Part shown: piece by piece, positions 1 to 9,070 of the stretch
Layout of the letters: each line of letters opens with the position of its first letter
How positions within the stretch are numbered: position 1 is the stretch's first letter
Assembly (NCBI GenBank): GCA_910577365.1
Contig: CAJTMU010000001.1
Coordinates: 58,272-122,271 of the forward strand
DNA length: 64,000 nt
Source of the DNA: an uncultured Oscillospiraceae bacterium
GTDB lineage: Bacteria > Bacillota > Clostridia > Oscillospirales > Ruminococcaceae
Direction of reading: 5' to 3'
The notes under the pieces: generated by a model
The model's input: the letters and a program-made list of their open reading frames with translations, nothing else
The model's database searches: none
Told to the model about the DNA's origin: nothing
Program-made: the position numbers and the translations under genes

Positions 1-145
1 GCAAACCCTTTTCGGGGCTGCCAAGCTTTTCCGCCAAAGCCGAAAAGCGCGTCAGATCAGTCACCGACGCGCCTTGCTTTGAAAAGGACGACAGGTATTT
101 TAGACTTTCCGGATAGGAGTGTATCTCCCTTAATTCATTCCGCAC
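1..145 (-). CDS. folC: N-terminal fragment of probable folylpolyglutamate synthase, runs off the left edge
   Basis: An open frame begins with GTG at 145, ten bases after a GGAAGG ribosome site, and continues to the window edge (48 residues). The residues SLKYLSSF and, 25 further on, LAEKLGSPEKGL match the way FolC proteins begin, just before their IHVAGTNGKGS P-loop, which would lie outside the window. FolC adds glutamate to folates in an ATP-dependent reaction in the cytosol. The start overlaps the end of the small membrane gene by 16 bases, so the two are probably translated in series. The identity rests on a short N-terminal match and is tentative. Confidence 0.5.
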   Translation of the reverse strand, partial: MRNELREIHSYPESLKYLSSFSKQGASVTDLTRFSALAEKLGSPEKGL

Positions 146-291
146 TCGTCATAGTCCTTCCATTTTTCATTATACCTGAACTCATCTGCGAGCTTAAGGC
201 AGATATATGCCACCGCACCCGCGACTATCAGAACCGCGCCGATTATCGGCAGAATAGTTTTTGCAAACGGACCAACTTTTTTCTTGTTCAT
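130..291 (-). CDS. small single-span membrane protein, unknown function
   Basis: The protein has 53 residues. A lysine-rich N-terminus (MNKKKVG) is followed by one hydrophobic segment at about residues 10-32 (ILPIIGAVLIVAGAVAYICL) and a charged tail. ATG at 291 is chosen because AAGGAGG lies six bases upstream; a longer in-frame start at 327 has no such site. It would sit in the membrane with a short charged tail. The gene overlaps the start of the downstream folC-like frame. No family is recognised. Confidence 0.6.
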   Translation of the reverse strand: MNKKKVGPFAKTILPIIGAVLIVAGAVAYICLKLADEFRYNEKWKDYDECGMN

Positions 292-301
292 ATTATCCTC
301 C

Positions 302-450
302 TTATTTAAAAGAATTTTCCGTCCCACACCGTTTTACGCTATGCGTAAAATTCCGTTAACCCCAGTGTAAAAGCTCCATTTTCCACTTTTCGGAAAACTA
401 TGCTTCCACACCGACTTGCGGGAAATTCATGTGTGAGCGTTATGTTTCTC
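302..450 (+). repeat. interspersed palindromic repeat, copy R1
   Basis: The left arm (TTTAAAAGAATTTTCCG, from 305) and the right arm (GCGGGAAATTCATGTGTGAG, near 418-437) match the arms of copies at 2083, 40563 and 59273. The middle holds its own inverted segments (CCACACCG, GTGTAAAAG). It lies in the gap between rsmI and the small membrane gene. Confidence 0.55.
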
Positions 451-530
451 TTTTTAAACGCTCCTTTGCTCCGCGTTTATCGCGCAGCTCCGAGCGCGCC
501 AACTAATTACTATTAACTAATCACTAACAA

Positions 531-1370
531 CTATTCGTTCATAAGTAATTTGTATATTTCCTGCTTGGGAACTCCCGTTGCCTTTGCTGCCCTTTTGCAC
601 GCCTCTGAGAGCTTTTCGCCGCCCTCGGCGTAACCGCGTGCCAGCTCCGCCGCCTGTTCAGCCGTAAACTTCTCCAAAACGCAACGTTTTCCCTCTACCA
701 CCACGACGTACTCCCCGCGCGGCTCAAGCTCATCGTAATACCGCGCAAGCTCCGACAGGCTGCCGCGGATAACCTCCTCATGCAGCTTTGTAAGCTCTCT
801 GCAAAGCGCCGCGGAGCGTTCCCCTCCAAAAGCGGCTTCCATATCATTCAATGTCTGCCTTATTTTATGCGGAGCCTCATAAAAAACCAGCGTATGAGGA
901 AACTCCGATATTTCCGCAAGTCGATCGGCTCTTTCCCGTTTATTCACAGGCAGAAATCCCTCAAACGCGAACCGCGCGGTATCTATGCCTGAAACGGCAA
1001 TTGCCGCTATCGCAGCGTTGCAGCCAGGAATAACCTCCACGGCTATACCCATCTCGCCGCACCTCTGCACCAGCAGCACGCCCGGGTCGGATATACATGG
1101 CATTCCAGCATCGCTTACAAGCGCCACATTTTTACCCTCGCAGAGCAGCTCCAGTATCTTGGCGCTCTTTTCCGCTTCGTGCGGCTTGTAGTAGCTCAGA
1201 AGAGGCTTCTTTATACCAAAATGTGTAAGCAGCCTCAATGTTACGCGCGTGTCCTCCGCGGCAATAAAATCCACTCTTTCCAGCGTCTCTATCCCGCGCG
1301 GGCTGATATCCGAAAGATTGCCTATCGGCGTTCCCACAACCGACAGTCTGCCCATGCCTTCATTACTCAT
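531..1370 (-). CDS. rsmI: 16S rRNA (cytidine-1402-2'-O)-methyltransferase
   Basis: The protein has 279 residues, the usual family size. RsmI 2'-O-methylates C1402 of 16S rRNA in the decoding centre using S-adenosylmethionine. The tetrapyrrole-methylase fold is recognised by VVGTPIGNLSDI near residue 11, AAEDTRVT near 38, and SDAGMPCISDPG near 86, followed by the PGCNA and EGFLP stretches. The C-terminal helical part ends LPKQEIYKLL-like (VPKQEIYKLLMNE). The start ATG at 1370 overlaps the end of the upstream methyltransferase gene by 8 bases with AAGG just ahead, a translational coupling common for this pair in Firmicutes. Confidence 0.93.
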   Translation of the reverse strand: MSNEGMGRLSVVGTPIGNLSDISPRGIETLERVDFIAAEDTRVTLRLLTHFGIKKPLLSYYKPHEAEKSAKILELLCEGKNVALVSDAGMPCISDPGVLLVQRCGEMGIAVEVIPGCNAAIAAIAVSGIDTARFAFEGFLPVNKRERADRLAEISEFPHTLVFYEAPHKIRQTLNDMEAAFGGERSAALCRELTKLHEEVIRGSLSELARYYDELEPRGEYVVVVEGKRCVLEKFTAEQAAELARGYAEGGEKLSEACKRAAKATGVPKQEIYKLLMNE

Positions 1371-2073
1371 AAAGCCTTGAATACTCCTCGGTATATGACT
1401 TATCGTCGTTGCGCAGTATCATGGGCTTCTCCACTATCATGCCCGATTTAGCGCCCTTTTTTCCCGTGACAAGGAAAAGCCACGGCTTATCCAATATACT
1501 ATTATGCACAAATGTTATACTCTTTGGCTCAATCTTGTTTTCCCTCATTGAATTTATCACGTCTGCGAGCCGCTCGGGGCGGTGGCACATCTTCAACAGT
1601 CCGCCGTATTTCAACAGCTGCCCCGCCGTATGGCACACGTCATCCACTGTACACATCAGCTCGTGCCGCGCGATAGCCTGCGGCTTTGCCAGCTTCTCAT
1701 ACCCCGACCCGCTGGTCATATAAGGTGGGTTTGCCGTGACTAAATCCACCGATTCATACGCCATCAGGCTCTGCGACATATCCCTCAAGTCCGCCAGAAT
1801 TGGCTGCACCGTGTTCTCCAGACCGTTTTCGGTGACTGTCCTGCTGAGAAGCTCTATCGCCTCTTCTTGTATATCGACCGCGTATATCAAATGTGGCTTT
1901 ACGTTCTTGCAGAATATCAGCGGAATTATCCCGCAGCCTGTACACAGGTCGCACACGACGCTGTTCGGCTTTACCCCTGCGTAATACGCCAGCAGGAACG
2001 CGTCTGTCCCGAACCTGTGATCTTCCGAAACGTACATCTTGATTTTCCCAAGCTGAAATGCTTCCGTTACCAT
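1363..2073 (-). CDS. tRNA1(Val) adenine-N6-methyltransferase-like protein
   Basis: The protein has 236 residues and a class I SAM-methyltransferase fold: motif DLCTGCGI at residues 42-49 binds SAM and NPPY at 115-118 is the N6-adenine (or glutamine) methyl-transfer signature. The start LGKIKMYVSEDHRFGTDAFLL is typical of the TrmN6/YfiC group, which modifies A37 of tRNA1(Val) in E. coli. Family placement is firm; the exact substrate here is inference. ATG at 2073 has AAGGAGAGG upstream. It forms an overlapping pair with rsmI. Confidence 0.85.
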   Translation of the reverse strand: MVTEAFQLGKIKMYVSEDHRFGTDAFLLAYYAGVKPNSVVCDLCTGCGIIPLIFCKNVKPHLIYAVDIQEEAIELLSRTVTENGLENTVQPILADLRDMSQSLMAYESVDLVTANPPYMTSGSGYEKLAKPQAIARHELMCTVDDVCHTAGQLLKYGGLLKMCHRPERLADVINSMRENKIEPKSITFVHNSILDKPWLFLVTGKKGAKSGMIVEKPMILRNDDKSYTEEYSRLYE

Positions 2074-2082
2074 TTACCTCTC

Positions 2083-2216
2083 CTTATTTTAATTTGAATT
2101 TTCCGCACCGCTTCACCCGCCTGCGGCGGGTTACGCTATCCTCGGTGTAAAAGCTCCGCATTCGCTCCGCTTTTACACCGGATTGCGAAAAATTCCTGCG
2201 TGGGCGCTATGCTGCT
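2083..2216 (+). repeat. interspersed palindromic repeat, copy R2
   Basis: The arms GAATTTTCCGCACCGC (2097-2112) and GCGAAAAATTCCTGCGTGGG (near 2184-2204) enclose a private stem made of GGTGTAAAAGC and GCTTTTACACC. It lies in the intergenic gap upstream of the methyltransferase pair. Confidence 0.6.
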
Positions 2217-2289
2217 GTTTTCTTAATGTGCATTCTATCGTGCATTAATTGCGATGCTCGGAACTGAAACTTTCTTATGTGCTTGATCT

Positions 2290-3663
2290 TTATCCAATAA
2301 TTATATTTCCGTCGGGCAATACGATGTTCTTTCTGCTTGAGCTGTTCATTATCAGTGATAATATCAGCGATACAGGACCTATTCTACCGATAAACATTGT
2401 GACTATCAGCAGACTTTTGCCCGCATAGCCAGTTATCGCAGTCGCGCCCGCGCTCAGCCCCGCCGTCGAAAATGCGGATATCGCGTCGAACAGGCATTGA
2501 ACGGCTCCCACTCCGCTTTCCGATGCACCCTCGGGCATTGAGAAATACAGCGCCGAAAAGCATATCAGCACAGCAAACATAGACAGCACCGACATTACCA
2601 GTGTTCTGTAAACAATTAGCTTGTCAATTTTATGACGGAATATCTCCACATCACTTTTATTCTTTATGTAGCTTACTACCGTCATTATCATTACCAGCAG
2701 CGTGGTAACCTTTATACCGCCGCCCATGGAAGCGGGAGCTACCCCCACAAACATAAGCAGCGACGTTCCAAGCTGCGAAAACTCCGACATATTTTCCATA
2801 GGAACAGACGCAAACCCCGCTGTTCGTGTGGTGACCGACGTGAAAAAGGCATTAAGCAGCTTCTCGCCGAAATTCATCTCACCTAAAGTAGCAGGATTGT
2901 TCCACTCCGTCAGCAGGTAAAATACCGTTCCTGTAGCTATAAGCACTCCCGACATAAGCAGAACAGCGCGCGTATGAAGCGTGAGCTTCTTTGTGGAACG
3001 AATATTCTGAAAATTCTCCCACACTATAAAACCCAGACCGCCGATAATGATAAGCAGCGCTATGGTTATCAGTACCACGGGGTTGTCGTTTACCGTTATA
3101 AGGCTTGTGTTCGGAGCGTCGGTTCCCATCAGGTCAAAGCCCGCGTTGCAGAACGCAGTCACGCTCATGAAAACGCTCATCCACACGCCGTATGCCCCGT
3201 AGCGAGGGACAAAAACTGTCATCATTATCAGCGCGCCGCAAAACTCGAATATAAGCGAATATTTTATAATGCTTACAAGTATGCGCCGCCCTCCCTCAAA
3301 GGAGTTTTCGGACAGCTCCCCCGCGACATTCTTCAGCGTTCTGTAACCGAGCTTTTTGCCCGCGGCTACGTTGAAAAACGTAATTAGCGTCACAAACCCC
3401 AATCCGCCGACCTGAACCAGCAAAGCTATCACTATCTGCCCGAACAGCGACCAGTGCGAATAAGTGTCTGCCACTGTCAGCCCGGTAACGCAGGTCGCGG
3501 AGGTTGCTGTAAAAAGGCAGTCAAACAGCGATGTGAAGCTTCGGGATCTTGATGATATCGGAAGACACAGCAGTACCGTTCCCACCGCAATTATAATCAG
3601 AAATCCCACCACAAGGGTTCTTGCGGGGTTGACCCGCTTGTTTTCCTTTTCAATTATAGGCAT
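2290..3663 (-). CDS. TrkH/KtrB family potassium uptake membrane subunit
   Basis: The protein has 457 residues and is highly hydrophobic. It carries the four pore loops of the Trk/Ktr/HKT superfamily: CVTGLTV near residue 58, CNAGFDLMG, TTRTAGFASV and FSTAGLSAG. These loops form the K+ selectivity filter, one per M1-P-M2 unit. The protein is the ion-translocating subunit and normally needs a cytosolic RCK partner (TrkA/KtrA), which is not in this window. TrkH and KtrB cannot be separated with certainty here; the length and start resemble KtrB. It is monocistronic between the glycosyltransferase operon and the methyltransferase pair. Confidence 0.9.
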   Translation of the reverse strand: MPIIEKENKRVNPARTLVVGFLIIIAVGTVLLCLPISSRSRSFTSLFDCLFTATSATCVTGLTVADTYSHWSLFGQIVIALLVQVGGLGFVTLITFFNVAAGKKLGYRTLKNVAGELSENSFEGGRRILVSIIKYSLIFEFCGALIMMTVFVPRYGAYGVWMSVFMSVTAFCNAGFDLMGTDAPNTSLITVNDNPVVLITIALLIIIGGLGFIVWENFQNIRSTKKLTLHTRAVLLMSGVLIATGTVFYLLTEWNNPATLGEMNFGEKLLNAFFTSVTTRTAGFASVPMENMSEFSQLGTSLLMFVGVAPASMGGGIKVTTLLVMIMTVVSYIKNKSDVEIFRHKIDKLIVYRTLVMSVLSMFAVLICFSALYFSMPEGASESGVGAVQCLFDAISAFSTAGLSAGATAITGYAGKSLLIVTMFIGRIGPVSLILSLIMNSSSRKNIVLPDGNIIIG

Positions 3664-3697
3664 CGGAACGGCTTCCTTTCCTTAACGAATCTTCCGC

Positions 3698-6055
3698 TTA
3701 TTCAGCGGTTTCGTAGCTGCGTTTTATCGTAAGGCTGTCAACCTCTATCGGCTCGCCGTTTGTGCCGCTCAATTTGAAGCGGACATTCTCAGTCTTGCCC
3801 GATATCGCAGCCTTCACGCAAAGTGTGTTTTCCGTCTGCTCAATTATCTCATATTCCATGTTGTCCGCGCCCTTGCTGCTTGTAAGGGATATCCTTCCGC
3901 GGTCCACTCCGCTGCCGTTTACTATAAACAAATAGCTTCCCGCCAGCGGCAGATTTACATAATCAGTATACACAGCCGCTCCGCCCGGGATAACGACTGT
4001 CGCTTCGGAATTTTCGGGAACATCGCAATTTACGTTTCCCCCCGAATAATTCGCGTTTCCATCGGAAAGCCCTGTTCTCTGCACGTTTGCCGTCGCGGGA
4101 ATATCTGCCGGCACATAGGTTATCTCACCCTGCGCCGCTACTCTCAGACCTTTCGCGCGCAGCTTTTCGGCTGTCTCGGCATTGCCCGCATATACCTGCA
4201 TATCCGCCGCCGCGCTGCCCACAAGATAAATGCCCTTGACCTGCGTAGCCAGCACGTCGGAATCTGTGGCGATAATGATATCGGGCAGTGTATCCAGTCT
4301 TCTCAGCGCGGACGCGGAACTTACTACCTTAACGTCCAGATCTGGGTAAAGGAACTGACCCTTTACATAGCGCTCTCTTGTGAGGTTACAGCAGGTAACG
4401 CTGTCAAAATCACCGTACACAAGCTCTATCGCCGCGGCTATCTTATTCGCGCCGTTTGCGGCGTTTTTGCTTTGCGGAACGGTGTAGCACACATAGCCGT
4501 ATATCCCGCTGTAAAGCAGCAGCGCCGCAAGCGGAACGGAAAAGAACACCTGTATGTTCTTATCGTTTCTTCTTATTATTCCCACCAACAGCCACAAAAA
4601 CAGCATTGACATGGTGGTTATTATGATTTTGATAAAGCTCTCCTGCGTGAGCAGCGCCCTCATTCCCTCGCCGTAGCGCAGAGGGGCGATATTCATTATC
4701 ATGGCGCTTACAAATCTGTCAGCGCTTGTGACAACGGGCATTACCCACAACACCGTCATTACGTTTATCGCCGAGGCTATGCACATAGCGACAAAGCTCT
4801 GAACGGTTCCGAAAATATTTTTATATATCACCGTAAGCCCCGCCAAAATTGCTATGGGGTAGAATATCTCGGTGTATCTGCCGTATATCATGGTATCGCC
4901 GCGCTCCGTAAGCAGCGTGGAAGTTGCCTTGAAGCAGACGCTAACCACAAATATTGCGCCCATAGCCAATAGTGCGAACCACATAAATATTGCGGTTTTC
5001 TTATCAATCGGCATGCCGCTCTCCGCTGACTGCTCCGCAATGGCAAGCTCGCTTTTTTTCGGACGCTTTCTGTAATAGAGCACTATCGCCGAAACCACCG
5101 CCGCTATGCATATCGCGCCGAAGCCCCATGTTGAGGAGATAAAGTAAAAAAGGTGTCCCACAAGCGTATTGAGGAAATTCTCTCCCGAAACGCCCTCGGC
5201 AAGCCCGGCTCCGCCTTCGCCTACCTGAAACAGTCTGGACAGCATTTTCTCTATGGTGTTGGTGGGTGTCACTCCGTCATCAATTCTCCACAGCACGCTT
5301 TGGATACTGTGCTTTATAAAATAGTCACCCGCAAAGCCCAGTGCCGCCGCGCCGAAAAATCCCGTAAAACAGAATATCCGCGTTTTTCTCATTGAAAAGA
5401 ACACCACAAGCTGCAGAACTATTCCCGCCGCCAGCAGCGCCAGCATTCTGCCGTGCGTGGCGTAAGCCGCCGCAAGCGTAAGCCCGCCCAGCACCGAAAA
5501 TATCTGCTTGGAAACCTTACCACTGGAACTAAGCCCCCTGAAAATCAGCAGGGCGAACACCCACATCAGCAATATGCACATGGATTCGTTCCATGTGTAT
5601 TTTGTGAGAAGCATATAAGCGGGATACCACCCACAGATAAGCGCAAAAAGCACTGAAAACAGGCGTTTTATCCCAAACTCCCTGCTTGATATCCAATAGG
5701 CGATAACCGGCACAAAACTGACAAGCACACCGTTGATTATCAGCATTATCCTGTACCGCATATAGGGGTCGTCGGTCATGCCGAAAACCGGTATATAAAA
5801 TATGCTTTGAAAGTAGCCGTAATATCCACCCGTGCATACCGTATCATGCCAGTTATAGCCGTTGGCAAGGGCGGCAACTGCCGTTACGCTGTACTCGTCG
5901 GGAGTCAGATTGAAAATCGTAGTGCACAGCGTCATCAATATATGAATTACCAGCGTTACAGCATACAGCGCGGGAATTATTATATAATCTGCTTTCGCGC
6001 CGAACGCCCTCGCGCGTATCTGCCCGGTTTCTTCAGTAAGCTCCATTATTATCAT
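3698..6055 (-). CDS. large GT-C-like polytopic membrane protein, probable glycosyltransferase
   Basis: The protein has 785 residues: about ten to thirteen membrane segments over residues 25-530, then a 250-residue hydrophilic C-terminal domain with beta-rich character. The first external loop contains TPDEYSVTA, an Asp-Glu pair in the position where GT-C enzymes (PMT/ArnT type) keep their catalytic acid. Such enzymes transfer a sugar from a polyprenyl-phosphate donor to a surface acceptor. It is the last gene of an operon with a polyprenyl-phosphate sugar transferase and a paralogous GT-C-like protein. ATG at 6055 has GAGGGAG close upstream. Acceptor and sugar are unknown; function is inferred from topology, motif and neighbours. 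Confidence 0.65.
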   Translation of the reverse strand: MIIMELTEETGQIRARAFGAKADYIIIPALYAVTLVIHILMTLCTTIFNLTPDEYSVTAVAALANGYNWHDTVCTGGYYGYFQSIFYIPVFGMTDDPYMRYRIMLIINGVLVSFVPVIAYWISSREFGIKRLFSVLFALICGWYPAYMLLTKYTWNESMCILLMWVFALLIFRGLSSSGKVSKQIFSVLGGLTLAAAYATHGRMLALLAAGIVLQLVVFFSMRKTRIFCFTGFFGAAALGFAGDYFIKHSIQSVLWRIDDGVTPTNTIEKMLSRLFQVGEGGAGLAEGVSGENFLNTLVGHLFYFISSTWGFGAICIAAVVSAIVLYYRKRPKKSELAIAEQSAESGMPIDKKTAIFMWFALLAMGAIFVVSVCFKATSTLLTERGDTMIYGRYTEIFYPIAILAGLTVIYKNIFGTVQSFVAMCIASAINVMTVLWVMPVVTSADRFVSAMIMNIAPLRYGEGMRALLTQESFIKIIITTMSMLFLWLLVGIIRRNDKNIQVFFSVPLAALLLYSGIYGYVCYTVPQSKNAANGANKIAAAIELVYGDFDSVTCCNLTRERYVKGQFLYPDLDVKVVSSASALRRLDTLPDIIIATDSDVLATQVKGIYLVGSAAADMQVYAGNAETAEKLRAKGLRVAAQGEITYVPADIPATANVQRTGLSDGNANYSGGNVNCDVPENSEATVVIPGGAAVYTDYVNLPLAGSYLFIVNGSGVDRGRISLTSSKGADNMEYEIIEQTENTLCVKAAISGKTENVRFKLSGTNGEPIEVDSLTIKRSYETAE

Positions 6056-6088
6056 GCTCCCTCGTAAGGGAGTCCTCCTTTCGGTCGT

Positions 6089-7984
6089 TTATCCGATTTC
6101 CGCTGTTTCAGGCGCGGCAACGCTGTCCGAAGAGCGCTTATATCTTATATAATCCCGAGCGCCGTCGCCGACCGCGTACACAACATAATCCGAGGTGATG
6201 CCCAGCATCTCCGCGCCAGTGGTAAGCGTTATTTTTTCGTCAAGAGTTGTTATCAACAAGCAGTTTTCAGGTATTTCCGTCTCCTTTTTCGTTATGCTGA
6301 CAGCTGCGTCGGGATTCAGGAACTGCAGCAACGACGCCATTCGCGAAGACAGCCCATAGGCTGCTATCGGCGGCGACTGAGGGTCGTTGTAAATCAGCTC
6401 AGATACCTCCTGTGCCGGAATAATATGTTTCTCGTTCTCCTCCGCTCTCATCGGAAGATAACCCGCCCCCGCAAAGACCGTGGTGTAAATGAATATTCCG
6501 CAGAGGAACACCGATATTATCTGCACATAATGCCTGTTGGAGCATGAGCAAAACACTACCATCAGCGCAAACAGCGCGAACACGCATGAAGACATTATTA
6601 CAAAGCTCATTTCAGTGGGCGGTTCACTGAAATCCTCGCCTATGCGCCAAGGCATAAGTGCCAGAATCGGGGATTCCCGATAATTCTGTGCTCCCCTTAC
6701 TATCGGATATGCCGACACCGCGAATGCAAAGCATGCGTAGGCATATATCACAGCGCTGCCAAATATATGACGAAGCTTTATGCCGTACATAAACAGGAAT
6801 ATAAGTGCCAGCATTATTGCCAGCGGCGCGGTACTGTCAGTGTATCTTCCGAACATCACCAGATCTTTCGCCGTGCCTATGCTGGAGGAATTGAATTTGA
6901 AAAGCACCGACATCAGCATAGTTCCGCCAACCGCGAAAAAGCCATAAAGACCGAACAGCATAAGCCGCAGGCTGTATTTGTGCTCTGTCGGCTCATATTC
7001 CTTCGTGCCGTCCTCATCTATTTCAGCGTTTCTTTTCGCCCGAGCATTCTCAGATATCCTTGAGCCAACCATAACAGCGATGACAACCAGCGCTATCGCT
7101 CCAAGCCCAACTGTGGAGGTCATGAATGTATACAGATGACCGAAAAGCGTTGAGAAGAACATTCCGATACCGCCGCTTTCAAACAAACCAGAAATCCGTC
7201 CTATCTCATTTTCCGCAACGTTGCCCGACGCACGTCCGTTCCACACCGCGTTCTTTATAACCGATGCGCAGAAATGCTCCGTTACAAAGGACAATCCCAT
7301 CGTTATAAAAAATACCGGCAGATTAAGTATCTTTTCCTTAAGCCATATCCTCATAACCAGCAGCGTTACGACAAGCGCCGTCACGACCGCGATAAGCCGC
7401 GAGTGCGCCGCGTAGCATACTGCGCACATAAATCCTGACAGCATTGACATAGCAAATCGGGAGTGGGAATTTTTTCTGTCCCACGCCATAAAAACACACC
7501 ATATAAGCAGCCATGGCAAAAGGCTGCATATTGCCTCGTTCCAGATAAACTTAGAATGGGCAACGTAGGTTATATAAAGACCGCTGCAAAACGCTATCAC
7601 GATTTTCTGCCATACCTTGTTCACCCCAAGCTTTGACGCAAGATGGTATGCGAGCAGCGGAATAAAACTTATGATTATTCCGTTTACCACCAGCATCGCC
7701 TTATAAAGCGCAAGAGGATTGCCGCCGAAAATCGGAAACAGCGGCGCATAGAAAATCGCCTGTATATAGCCGTAGTAATACCCCACGCGGGACATTATTC
7801 CCGACCAGTCGCGCCCTGAATAGAACGCGGCAATGCTTGCCGTGCCTATCTCGTCGGGTTGAACGGCGGGAAGCTCGGGAATCATCGCCAGCAGCGCGTG
7901 CATCACTACTGAGCAGGCGAAAAGTATGAACATGACTCCCCTGTCGCCAAAGGAAAAGTAGAATTTCTCAAGTTGCTTCTTCAT
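6089..7984 (-). CDS. GT-C-like polytopic membrane protein, paralogue of the next gene
   Basis: The protein has 631 residues with some twelve membrane segments followed by a short soluble tail from about residue 520. The first external loop has QPDEIGTASIAA, again an Asp-Glu pair after the first membrane helix. The order of features (DE loop, GYYYGYIQAIFYAPLF, a second loop with HSKFIWNEA) parallels the 785-residue neighbour (GYYGYFQSIFYIPVF, LTKYTWNES), so the two are diverged duplicates. The start lies inside the end of the upstream glycosyltransferase gene (17-base overlap), so the two are co-translated. The probable role is transfer of a lipid-linked sugar outside the membrane. Confidence 0.65.
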   Translation of the reverse strand: MKKQLEKFYFSFGDRGVMFILFACSVVMHALLAMIPELPAVQPDEIGTASIAAFYSGRDWSGIMSRVGYYYGYIQAIFYAPLFPIFGGNPLALYKAMLVVNGIIISFIPLLAYHLASKLGVNKVWQKIVIAFCSGLYITYVAHSKFIWNEAICSLLPWLLIWCVFMAWDRKNSHSRFAMSMLSGFMCAVCYAAHSRLIAVVTALVVTLLVMRIWLKEKILNLPVFFITMGLSFVTEHFCASVIKNAVWNGRASGNVAENEIGRISGLFESGGIGMFFSTLFGHLYTFMTSTVGLGAIALVVIAVMVGSRISENARAKRNAEIDEDGTKEYEPTEHKYSLRLMLFGLYGFFAVGGTMLMSVLFKFNSSSIGTAKDLVMFGRYTDSTAPLAIMLALIFLFMYGIKLRHIFGSAVIYAYACFAFAVSAYPIVRGAQNYRESPILALMPWRIGEDFSEPPTEMSFVIMSSCVFALFALMVVFCSCSNRHYVQIISVFLCGIFIYTTVFAGAGYLPMRAEENEKHIIPAQEVSELIYNDPQSPPIAAYGLSSRMASLLQFLNPDAAVSITKKETEIPENCLLITTLDEKITLTTGAEMLGITSDYVVYAVGDGARDYIRYKRSSDSVAAPETAEIG

Positions 7985-8984
7985 CGTTTTTTATTTCCTC
8001 TTTGGTATAGCTGCAGCAGTTATAGTTGACATAATTTGAGTTGGTATTGTTGTATTCTATTCGCTTGACGTGAAAAAGAGTCTCATCCACTACCCTGCGG
8101 CAGCCGGAAATAGCATCCGCCACCAGCCCGAAGATACCTATCTGTATCCCCACGATAGCCAGCACTGCCATAAGCACCAGCGACTGTATGTGACCGTTGC
8201 CCTCCCCCAGACAGAGGTAAACAATAAACCTTATGCCCAAAGCCAGAGCCGCAAGTACAAACACCAGCGCCATGGCAAGGAAAGTCTTAAGCGGCTTTCT
8301 CATAACATAGTTGCGGATTATTGTACCGCCCGAGCGCTTTATATACCCCCACATCGATTTGAACAGGCGGCTTTTGCGCAGCTCGGGGTTGGTGTCGATG
8401 TCAACCGACATTATCTTTGTTCTGTCCGCGCCCGCCGTGATAATAGTCTCCAGAGTATAGGTATAGTCAGAAAGCACGTTAAGCCGCATGGCGGCTTCTC
8501 TCGTATAGCTGCGGAAACCGCTGGTGGTATCAACAACGTCCGTGCCGCTTGCCCGCCTTACAACACCGCTGCCCAGCTTCTGAAGCTTCTTTTTCAGCGG
8601 CGAGAAATGCTCTATCGTATCGGTGCGGCGGTTGCCAATTACCATCGTCGCTCTGCCCTCAAGCAGCGGGCGCACAAGCTTTTCTATATCCTTGCCCGCA
8701 TACTGATTGTCCGCGTCGGTATTTACTATGATATCCGCCCCAAGTCTCAGGCAGGCGTCTATTCCCGCCATAAATCCTTTGGCAAGCCCGCGGTTGTGGG
8801 TAAAACTCACGATATGATGCACGCCCAGCTCCTTTGCCCTCTCAACGGTTCTGTCGGTGCTTCCATCATTGATAATGAGGTATTGTATCTCGTCTATTCC
8901 TTCGATGTGACGCGGAAGATCGCGGATAGTGACATCCAGCGTTTCCGCCTCGTTGTAACAGGGTATCTGAATTATAAGTTTCAT
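7968..8984 (-). CDS. GT2 family polyprenyl-phosphate sugar transferase with C-terminal membrane anchor
   Basis: The protein has 338 residues. The start LIIQIPCYNEAETL and the DxD site at residues 90-92 (NTDADNQY) are typical of GT2 enzymes of the DPM1/GtrB group, which move a sugar from a nucleotide donor onto undecaprenyl or dolichyl phosphate on the cytosolic face. TSGFRSY and residues around 200 complete the domain. Two hydrophobic segments follow at about 230-290 and anchor it. It is the first gene of the operon with the two GT-C-like proteins, a donor-maker and donor-user arrangement. Confidence 0.85.
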   Translation of the reverse strand: MKLIIQIPCYNEAETLDVTIRDLPRHIEGIDEIQYLIINDGSTDRTVERAKELGVHHIVSFTHNRGLAKGFMAGIDACLRLGADIIVNTDADNQYAGKDIEKLVRPLLEGRATMVIGNRRTDTIEHFSPLKKKLQKLGSGVVRRASGTDVVDTTSGFRSYTREAAMRLNVLSDYTYTLETIITAGADRTKIMSVDIDTNPELRKSRLFKSMWGYIKRSGGTIIRNYVMRKPLKTFLAMALVFVLAALALGIRFIVYLCLGEGNGHIQSLVLMAVLAIVGIQIGIFGLVADAISGCRRVVDETLFHVKRIEYNNTNSNYVNYNCCSYTKEEIKNDEEAT

Positions 8985-9070
8985 TTTGCAGTTTTTCCGT
9001 CCTTTTGTTCTTTATTGTTAAGCCACGCCGCGCGCCGTTTGTTTCAGTTCGTGCGGAAATTCCTCGGTTT

